DNA of 64,000 nt from Atherix ibis. Taxonomy: Eukaryota > Arthropoda > Insecta > Diptera > Athericidae. The notes under the pieces were generated by a model. The model searched no databases, had not been told where the DNA came from, and worked only from the letters and a program-made list of their open reading frames with translations. This document shows, piece after piece, positions 55,777 to 64,000 of the stretch; the stretch's first letter is position 1; every line of letters begins with the position of its first letter. A program made the position numbers and the translations under genes. Location: NCBI GenBank assembly GCA_958298945.1, contig CATQJD010000001.1:1529773-1593772 (forward strand). The letters are read 5' to 3'.

Positions 55777-58541
55777 GCTGATGATGTTGATACTGCTGCT
55801 TCTGTTATAACGGTTGAAGGAGTTGCGGTTGTGGTTGAGATTGTAACTGTTTCTGCCGTTGTTCCTGCGCTTCGGATTTCGTTCCTGTGGCTGCTGCCGT
55901 GATTACGGCGGCGCTTGTAATAAATATGGTGTAAGAGGCGGCTGGTGTTGTGGTAATTGTTGTTGCAGTAATTGTTGAGATTGTTGCAATTGCTGATGCG
56001 GTGGTTGTTGCTGTAGCAACTACTGTTGTTGTTGTATTGATTGAACTGTTGCACTCATCGGATATTTTCAAATATCCGGCAAAATTCGTAAATTGGATCA
56101 TCAAAATGTGGTTTTATTGAATTTACTTTATTTATATACCAAATATATTTCAAAAAACGGAAAGTTCGTCCCAAAAAACGTAATAAGATGGACAGGAACA
56201 CCTTTTTAATGTAAAAGTTCTTATAATTTATTTGGAAGCAATAAGAAAAGAAATTCTGTCTTTATTTATAATAGGTAGTCTATCTCTTAAAAAATATCAC
56301 ATTCCCATAGTGTAAAAATCATTATTGAATTACAAAAAAAACTTATATTTGATTTGGCATATTCACATATTCACATTTAAATTCCAAACACATGCGTGGG
56401 ATTTCTTATTCTACTATTTTAAAAAGTTAAATTGTTTGAATTTACCAAACCTACACCAATTTTACGCCAAAACAGTACTTTTAATCCTCACATGCCAACG
56501 GCGAATTCCCCAGTCTACCTCGCGTAAACTTAGCATCATGCCATTGCATTTTTCGTTAGTCCGTACGATCGTGCGTAGTTGTGTTACCAGATGCAAAACT
56601 GACCGAAAATTCGGTTTTTTAGGCAACGAACATATCATAAATACTATCGACGAGGCAAAAACGGTAGCCTCAGCAGCTAGCTCCTCGCTTCATCGAACGT
56701 ATAACGGAAAGAATGCTGAGTTACTGTTACCATTCTATTATTCAGCAAATACTCTTCATTCAATTCTTCTCAAATTGATGATTTTCTTATGCCACTTTTC
56801 ATTGTCGGATGTCTTTACCGTCGTACACTCCCAGTGGATTCCATCATGTCTTTTAGCTCGGACATGGCTGTTGCTCTGATTCTACATTTTAAAAATTTGT
56901 GAGCTAGTTTCCCACTAAATGGTTTAGTGAAACTACTTTGTTGAATGCTGCGGCGATAAACTTTTTGCCCGACATGAAAAGGAACCGCATTTGCCCGGTT
57001 TTTTTCAAAAGGAAAATGCAAAATCTAAAAACATTATTACCGTATGAATATTGGACAACTTTTAAAAATAAAGAGAAAAAAAATTAAATTTAATGAAATA
57101 CTTAGCTAATTGAAGATAAACCCATAGTCATGGTCACTTATGGCGTCTTAAATATATTCTGTGTTCCTAAAAAAAACAACAAATAAATCATTTAATTTCG
57201 AAAGAAAACATTTAAATTTGCCGATCCCCAATTTTTGGATTACCTAGTGATCAAACTTGCTAAAAGTTTAAAGAAACGATGTTAAAATTGTTTTGGATAA
57301 TTAATTAAAATTATTATAATTTAATAATTTTAATTATAGAATAAAAATATTTTTATAAATTCATATTCAAAATTACCTTCATCCACAACATCATCTGTGC
57401 TTGAAGAAATCATCGTCGCGTTGTGGTCAACTTCAATCAAAAATGTGTGAGGTAGTGTAAAAGTATTAAGTATTAGGATTTAATAGAAAATGCTGTGTCA
57501 ACCGAGTAGGGCGACTAGCTATAAGCTAGATCCATGAATTCTCGAGGCTGTACTGAAGGAAAAAAGGATTATTGAGCTCGAATTTTAGAATATTCAACCG
57601 AGTCGTAAATTAGCTATTATCCAATCTTCCGAATTCTCGAGGTTGAGTCATTCTAGAAGCCGAGTTGAAAAAACAATTACACAAAAACAATTTTCTCAAA
57701 GATTATTGAATTTACCATTTATTGGTAACCGTAAAATTTTTATTATGAATTATTTCAATTTTAAATACTTTTTTATTTTTAAATCTGAACAAGTATTTAT
57801 TGTATCATTTTGTGTAACTGAAAATTGTTTATTTTAACATATTTTTTCTGAATAATTATATAGACATGCGAGCATTTAGATCTAATCACCACAGATAATT
57901 AAATTACATAATAAAGAGAGGAGAAAAGAAAGAAGATAGAAGATAATAAAAAGAAAAGTAAAGAAACTTTAACTTATTTAAGCAAAGCAATAAAATTAAA
58001 ACCAAATTATATATACTTTACATTCAATCATAGTAATTATGATATTCGTTCCTAAATAAATTTTAAAATAATTTTTTCTATTGACATATTGTGGCAAATA
58101 TTTTATCTGGGATGGTTGAAACGAGCCGTTAGGGATCAGGTACGAAGGTAGGAGGTGGTCGAGATGTTAGGTCCACTTTAGGGGTGAAATCCGGCGCATT
58201 CGCATTTGTAGGCTGTTATTTTGGTGTTGGTTGTTTGCTCCCTTCACAAAAATTAGAGTGCGTCTGTACTGTACCTGTATGCGGGTAACAATCACGTATC
58301 GACGCACAGGATAGATACTATTCTGAGGCAACCATCGAGCCAAACATTCACGATGCAAAATGTATCTTCAGGGGGAGATGAATGGTTCCATTTCAAGGCT
58401 CCACACTTTTCCCTAACAAACACACATCTTTCTATTTCGCTTTATGCGGATGGCTGCTCTCTGGTGTCTGTTCACTTTTATTGCACGCACGATAATTTTA
58501 TTATACTCTATTTCTATTTTTAGAATTTTTACAGCACTGCT
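55777..58541. other. Unit 4 spacer
   Basis: Trinucleotide tract (55,777-56,083), integrase relic (56,815-57,021, minus), and AT-rich DNA with the two deletions noted for this unit. The tRNA-like boxes of unit 1 are lost in the larger deletion. Confidence 0.7.
56815..57021 (-). pseudogene. Gypsy integrase C-terminal relic (unit 4 spacer)
   Basis: Same 68-codon reading as in unit 2. Confidence 0.75.
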
Positions 58542-58723
58542 GCTTTGTCTAAATTCTTCACTATCATTTACTTCTGTTTTTCAATGAGTTTATATCTCTT
58601 GTTTTTCATTTACATATATTTTCACTATATTTTTCACTCTTTGTTATTCGCCGAACCGATAATAATTTGAAAAATGCACTACAAAATACGCAATGTGACC
58701 GCTCCGCTTGAATATTCAAACAG

Positions 58724-59275
58724 AAGCTGCGAGAATGAGTGTGTGTGAATGACACGGAGGGTGGCTACAACCGGCTGAAAGACCAAGGTCGATTTCGGTT
58801 ATACCTTCGGATTTTTCGGCGAACCCGTGTACCTGAGCTGGCTTAGCGGTGCCTAGGAATTTACAAGATTCCTTATCGTAGCTCTACGAGCGGAGTACAA
58901 ACCAAAGTACTCTTAAAACAAAAATTAGTACCATGGGAATCGGGGGCCCCACAGTAGAATACACTGTGCCCGATTGAGGTGAGCCGCCATTTGGCAGCAA
59001 CGTGGCGGCTGTGGTTATGCCCATATCGCGGGTATGGTCTCCGTACCGCAGGTGGGAGGTAATTGGCAAATTCCATCTTCCAATTATCTCGGGCACTGTC
59101 ACTGCTAATGACAGTAGAGGTTTAGATAGTCCTCGCTTGTAACTGACTACTAACTGCTAACTGCCAGTAATGGTGGTGCGTTGATTGAGCGTTTCTCAAT
59201 CCCTATAGTCGTAGGCGATTCGTGGTCTTGAGGTTTGGACAACCAGGTCACGTTAAATAACAATTTTTCACTGTA
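58724..59275 (+). mobile_element. Unit 5 copy a: R1-like 3' UTR only
   Basis: As in other units. A change to CGGATTTTTCGGCGAACCCG weakens one stem. Confidence 0.88.
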
Positions 59276-59278
59276 TGC

Positions 59279-60166
59279 ATGTTTGTGGAGGCGGGAAAGT
59301 CGCTGGCGGACGTACGCGTCCGTGCTGTACGGCCGCTGAAGGAGGGTGTGGCAGTGGAGGTCTGTAGCAGCGGCGAATTGAAGCGTGTCGCCAAATCAGC
59401 TGACTTTGCGAAAGCTGGTTTGGTGACGAGTGAGCCTAAGAGGGCGAGGCCGAAGCTGGTTATCCACGCCGTGCCGGCTGAGGTAGCTAACGCAGAACTG
59501 ATACAACAGTTTCAAGAGAAGAACATGAGAGGCATAATGGTGGAGGCTGAGAAGGAAGTGTCGGTGCTCAGGAGGACAACCGGTAAAGATGGTAAACACA
59601 TGGTTGTCTTAACGGTTAGTACTAAGGTTAATGAGAAAATCTTGGTTGAGAGGCGTGTGTTTGTGGGATGGTTGTATTTGCCGATTCGTAAATACGATTG
59701 CCCGATTTATGTAAGGTTGTGCGAAAGACATGTGGTGAGAGTTGATGAGTGTTGCAGTGAGCTTGGTGTGTGTGTTTATGTAAAGAAGGGAGTTATAGAG
59801 CTTTATGTTGTGTCGGTTTATTGCAGGTTTGGCTCTGAAATAGAGCCGTACCTGCGGTATCTCGATACAGTGTTGGCTAAGTGTGGACGTTCGCCTGTGC
59901 TGATCGGTATGGATGAGAATGTTGTTTCTCCTCTCTGGTATAGCAAGAGGAGAGACACTGACCAGCCGAGTTATGTGAGGGGCAGGCAACTTGAAGAGTG
60001 GATTATGGCCAGTGGTATGAATGTACTGAATGTTCCGAGTGAATGGTATACCTTCAGCGGACCAAATGGGCAGAGTGACATTGCTGTCACACTGTGCAAT
60101 CGTGCTGCTGACTGTTACGAGTATGCATGGAGGATGTTGCCTGATAAGCGATCACAACCTCATTGA
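59279..60166 (+). pseudogene. Unit 5 copy b: ORF1 core fused in frame to endonuclease
   Basis: A deletion of about 300 bp at 59,729 removes the ORF1 stop and the start of ORF2. The result is one open frame of 295 codons: VEAGKSLADVRVRAVRPLKE, the Gag-like core, CPIYVRLCERH, then VVRVDECCSELGVCVYVKKG and the endonuclease to SEWYTFSGPNGQSDIAV, ending at DKRSQPH. The N-terminal endonuclease residues (LIQEPY block) and the SDH block are missing, so nuclease activity is not expected. Confidence 0.88.
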
Positions 60167-62377
60167 GCTGGTGGTGACTGCTCCAATGGGTGGCCATCGT
60201 AAAGGTTCCGCACGTGGTAAGCGGTGGCATACCGGTGGGGTGGACTGGATGGTCTACGAGGAGACTGGAGAGATTTGTGACTTGGTTACATTTCAGTCGA
60301 TGCGGTTGGAGGAGAAGGTGGTCGAACTTAGCAGATGCGTGAATGCGGTGAATGACAGGTGTTTGCGTGAAAGAGTAGAGAGGAATAGGAAATCGGCTCC
60401 ATGTGGAACCGTGCGCTAGGTGTGGAAAAAATAAAAGTTGGTAGATTGTGGAGAATCTACCAGCGATGTAGGCGCCGTGGTGCAGATGCGCTTACTGAAG
60501 GTGTGACCTTCAGGGCGGCCAGAGCAGAGTACGTGGCGAATATTAGACTCGTCAAGGAAAAGCACTGGCAGCGGTATGTGAGTGAATGTGGAAACTCGGA
60601 TGTATGGGGATCTGGTGTATCGATTGTGAATGCGCAAAAGTGCTCAAAATGATATTTCGAGTATCAGAGTAAATGATGGGTATACGAGTAATTGAGAGGA
60701 CAGCGTGAATGCATTGATGCATGATTTCTTTTCTGGGATTGAAATGCAAGAGGAAGTGAATTTTGGCAGGAGCTACCCCTGCCCTTCGAATGGGATAAAA
60801 TTTATGCGTCTGTTTGGCGTACGGGAGTGAGACGTGCCCCAGGACTAGATGGTGTGACAGGTCAGATGATGTGAAGTGCTTGGAGGACTGTTCCCGCACA
60901 TGTAAGTAGCCTTTACGGTGAATGCTTGGAGAGTGGTGTGTTTCGCGTCTCCGGACGGGATATGGACTGACCCGTCTTCCTACAGGCCGATATGTCTAGT
61001 GCCAGTATTCGGCAAGGTCCTCGAGCGAATGATGGTACACCAGTTGAATGTGAAGTTGGCAGATTTCAATGTATCCGGCCCTCAGTATGGATTTACGAAA
61101 GGTAAATCGACTGAGTATGCCTGGATGCATGTAAGGCAGTATGTGGAGTTACTTCCATGAACGGTATGCGGTAGTATGTGGGAATAATGGGAGGATTGTT
61201 CGCCAGATGGTGCGTAGCTGTCCACAGGGATCTGTGGCCGGCCCCACTGTCTGGAATATGATGATGAATGGTCTCTTGGTGCAGTTGGAGGAGGCCGGCT
61301 GTGTTCTTGCTTGCATATGCGGATGATCTTCTGCTCTTGATTGAGGGAGGGAGTAGGTCTGCGGTGGAAGTGGCGGGAAGCCGCTACTTGCGTATGGTTT
61401 GTAAATGGGGAGAAAGGATGGGTGTGAGGGTTTCCGAAAGGAAAACCATGTGTATGTTATTGAAGGGTTTTTTGGCGGCTAGTAGGCCGCCCAATATTTG
61501 TTTGAAGACAGTTGGGGTCCGATACTCGCGGGAAGTGAAGTACCTTGGACTGAAGGTTGGGGAGAGGCTGAATTTTCTGCCTCACTTGCAACGTTTGAGG
61601 GGGCGCGTGACCGGTTTGGTTGGCATGCTGGTGCGAGTACTTTGCAAGGAATGTGGACTTCAATCCAGAGCGGTGAGGGTTCTGTTTAAGATTGTATATC
61701 AGAACCCTCACCGCTCTGGATTGCGAGGATGGGCATAAATTCGGGCCAGCGTTCGGTTCTGTGTGCGTGTTTGAATGTGTGTAGAACTGTTTCAACTGAG
61801 GCGATGCAGGTTCTCATGGGAGAAATTCCATGGGACCTGAAGATGCTGCGTGGAAGTATCCTCTACCATCTGCGGGGGGGCATCCCGCTAGCAGGTTGTC
61901 CGGTAGGGAATGATGAGGTTCAGAATCGTAGTCCGTACCATCAGCGCATACTGGTCCTGAACAAGATGGATGAGATCTGGCAGAAACGGTGGGATGAGAG
62001 TGTGAATGGCAGATGGACGTACATGTTCATACCGAATGTGTGCTATTCCTCTGCGTATGGTTTTTGAATTTGGTCTGTTCCTTGGGTATTTGCTCACGGG
62101 ACACAGCAGTATGAATGGGTTCCGGTATAGGCGTGGTCTGGATACGGAGGTTAGATGCCCTTGTGGGGCGGAGAAGGAGAGTGTTAAGCACCTTCTCATG
62201 GCGTGTGGCCTGTTTGGGAACTTGCGTGATTTGGAGGCGTGTGGAATCGTGGTGAATGAGGAGGGTGTGGATGTGAGTGGTGTATTGAGTGTGAAAAAGA
62301 GACATGAATGCATGAATGCGTTTGCCGTGGCACTGTTTGAGAGACGAATGAGAAGGTGCGAGAATGGGTGTGTGTGA
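60167..62377 (+). pseudogene. Unit 5 copy b ORF2 remainder
   Basis: Carries the 690-bp segment (60,420-61,110), QYGFTKGKSTE, the motif A deletion near 61,150, QGSVAGPTVWN and AYADDLLLLIEG (about 61,310). At 61,690 some 60 bp are replaced by an inverted copy of neighbouring sequence. The C-terminal region with CPCGAEKESVKHLLMAC is at about 62,155. Confidence 0.9.
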
Positions 62378-62910
62378 ATGACACGGAGGGTGGCTACAAC
62401 CGGCTGAAAGACCAAGGTCGATTCCGGTTATACCTTCGGGTTTTTTGGCGAACCCGTGTACCTGAGCTGGCTTAGATTCCTTATCGTAGCTCTACGAGCG
62501 GAGTAGAAACCAAAGTACTCTTAAAACAAAAATGGGTACCACGGGGATCGGGAGCCCCACAGTAGAATAAACTGTGCCCGATCGAGGTGAGGCGCTATTT
62601 GGCAGCTACGTGGTGGTTGTGGTTAATACCCATGTCGCGGGTACGGTCTTCTGATCGCAGGTGGGAGGTAACTGGCAAATGTAGCAATGCATTGCACTTA
62701 TTTCGGGCACTGTCACTGCTAATGACAGTAGAGGTTTAGATGGTCCTCGCCACCAGCAGGTGGAGAGTCAGCTTGTAACTGATTCTATCTGTTAACTGCC
62801 AGTAATGGTGGTGCGTTTGATTGAGCGTGTCTCGATTCCTATAGTCGTAGGCGACTCGTGGTCTTATGCGCGGGCAATTAAACTACGTTAAATAATAAAC
62901 TATAACTATA
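62378..62910 (+). other. Unit 5 copy b 3' UTR with small deletion
   Basis: Lacks about 20 bp after GAGCTGGCTTAG, which removes one arm of the GGAAT...ATTCC hairpin. Ends AACTATA. Confidence 0.85.
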
Positions 62911-64000
62911 TGCATGTTTGAATGTGTGTAGGACCGTGTCAACCGAGGTGATGCAGGTTCTCATGGGAGAAATTTCATGGGACCTGTAAGTGCTGCGTGG
63001 AAGTGTCCACTACCGTCTGCGGTAAGGCATCCCGCTTGAAAATTGTCCGGTTACGAATGTAGAGATTCGGGATCTTGGTTCGTGCCAGCGGCGTGTACTG
63101 ATCCTGAACAGAATATATGAAAAGTGGCAGCGACGATGGGATGAGTGTGTGAAAGGCAGATGGACGCACATGTTCATTTCAGATGTGTGGTTTGCATATG
63201 CGTATGGATTTGAATTTGGTCTGTCCCTTGGATATTTGCTCATGGGGCACGGCAGAATGAATGGGTTCCTGTATAGGCGTCGTCTGGCTCCGGAGGCTAG
63301 ATGGCCTTGTAAGGCGGAAGAGAAATATGCCAAGCACCTTCTCGTGGAGTGTGGCTTGTACAGGGACTTGCGCGACTTAGGTGCATGTGAGATCGTGGTG
63401 AATGATGAGGGTGTGGTGTTTTTGGCAGGAGAGAGAGAGATATGAATGCCTGAATAGATTTGCCGTAGCACTGTTTGAGAGAATGAGAATGGTGCGTGAA
63501 TGAGTGTGTGAATGACACGGAGGGTGCCTACAACCGGGTGAAAGACCAAGGTCGATTCCGATTGTACTTTCGGGTCTTGGCGAACCCGCATACCTGAGCT
63601 GGCTTAGCGTTGCCGAGGAATTGACAAGATTCCTGCCCGTAGCTCAATGAGCTGAGTACAAACCGAAGTACTCTTAAATCAGAAATTGGTACCACGGGAA
63701 TCGGGGGCCCAATAATGGAATACACTGTGCCCGATTGAAGTGAGGCCATTGGGCAGCTACGTGGTGGTTGTGGTTAATACCCATGTCGCGGTTACGGTCT
63801 TTTCATCGCAGGTGGGAGGTAACTGGCAATAACCATTTTGCATTTATCTCGGGCACTGTCACTGCTAATGACAGCAGAGGTTTAGATAAACCTCGCCACC
63901 TACAGGTAGAGAGTCAGCTTGTAACTGATTCTATCTGTTAGCTACCAGTAATGGCAGTATGTTGAGTGAGCGTTACTCGATCCCTATTGTCGTAGGCGAC
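62911..64000 (+). mobile_element. Unit 5 copy c, partial in window
   Basis: Open from 63,149 to 63,445 with FEFGLSLGYLLMGHGRMNGF. In the Cys-His motif the first Cys reads Trp (ARWPCKAEEK). The 3' UTR follows to the end of the window. Confidence 0.88.

Larger units (their letters stand above)
49992..58541 (+). repeat. Array unit 4 (about 8,550 bp)
   Basis: Contains a 50,174-50,725, b 50,726-54,629, c 54,630-55,776 and spacer 55,777-58,541. It is longer than units 1-2 because the 690-bp segment of ORF2 is present, and shorter in the spacer through losses near 56,656 (about 60 bp) and 57,685 (about 400 bp). Confidence 0.92.
58542..64000 (+). repeat. Array unit 5, cut by the window end
   Basis: Contains a 58,724-59,275, b 59,276-62,910 and c 62,911 onward. 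The window ends in the 3' UTR of copy c, so the array probably continues. Lead sequence matching the other units starts at 58,483. Confidence 0.92.

Noticed and set aside
29284..64000. R1 elements in rDNA
   Set aside because: R1 elements classically sit in 28S genes, but I see no 28S sequence flanking any copy, and the spacer does not look like an rDNA intergenic spacer.
29284..64000. Telomeric array of the HeT-A/TART kind
   Set aside because: Head-to-tail truncated elements are similar in outcome, but there are no poly(A) junctions, and the fixed spacer repeats as a unit, which points to DNA-level duplication.
1..64000. CRISPR arrays, operons or other prokaryotic systems
   Set aside because: The repeats are kilobase-scale transposon units, and introns plus eukaryotic retrotransposons exclude a prokaryotic source.

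Overview
This window looks like insect heterochromatin, probably from a fly. I find no conserved host gene. Almost everything recognisable is transposable-element DNA: Ty3/gypsy LTR retrotransposons, Helitrons with HUH-Rep and Pif1-type helicase modules, and APE-type non-LTR retrotransposons that resemble the R1 clade. The insect assignment rests on these families together, on the AT-rich spacer, and on short introns of 60-105 nt with GTAAGT donor sites. The species cannot be read from the sequence.

Layout. 1-2,021 holds a truncated minus-strand gypsy fragment. 2,575-11,860 is a minus-strand Helitron (Helitron-1), split in its Rep gene by a structurally complete gypsy element (5,072-10,211, plus strand, 251-bp LTRs, 4-bp target duplication GCAT). 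12,569-12,830 may be a small two-exon gene. 13,377-17,260 holds two more decayed minus-strand gypsy elements. 18,919-21,768 is a second decayed Helitron with a recognisable CTAG 3' terminus. 21,820-23,890 and 23,888-29,265 are two R1-like copies lying tail to tail. The first has lost its reverse transcriptase. The second is nearly full length, with an intact ORF1 and a broken ORF2.

From about 29,284 to the end of the window lies a head-to-tail array of a composite repeat about 8.25 kb long: four long units and one short unit of about 4.1 kb. A long unit contains an R1-like 3' UTR (a), a 5'-truncated R1-like copy with ORF1 and ORF2 remnants (b), a second shorter copy (c), and about 3.1 kb of spacer. 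The spacer carries a GTT-rich tract, a relic of a gypsy integrase, and AT-rich DNA. The b copies share the same disabling lesions: the ORF1 zinc knuckles are cut out in frame, the endonuclease is frameshifted, and RT motif A is deleted. The array was therefore most likely amplified by recombination from one dead ancestor, not by repeated retrotransposition. Indels shared in conflicting patterns among units point to later conversion or unequal exchange.

Nothing here appears to work as a cellular pathway. The coherent units are the elements themselves: gag-PR-RT-RH-IN for gypsy, Rep-helicase for Helitron, and ORF1 (nucleic-acid binding) plus ORF2 (endonuclease-RT) for the R1-like family. The least ordinary features are the composite macrosatellite, its repeated junction sequence, and the hairpin-rich 3' UTRs.
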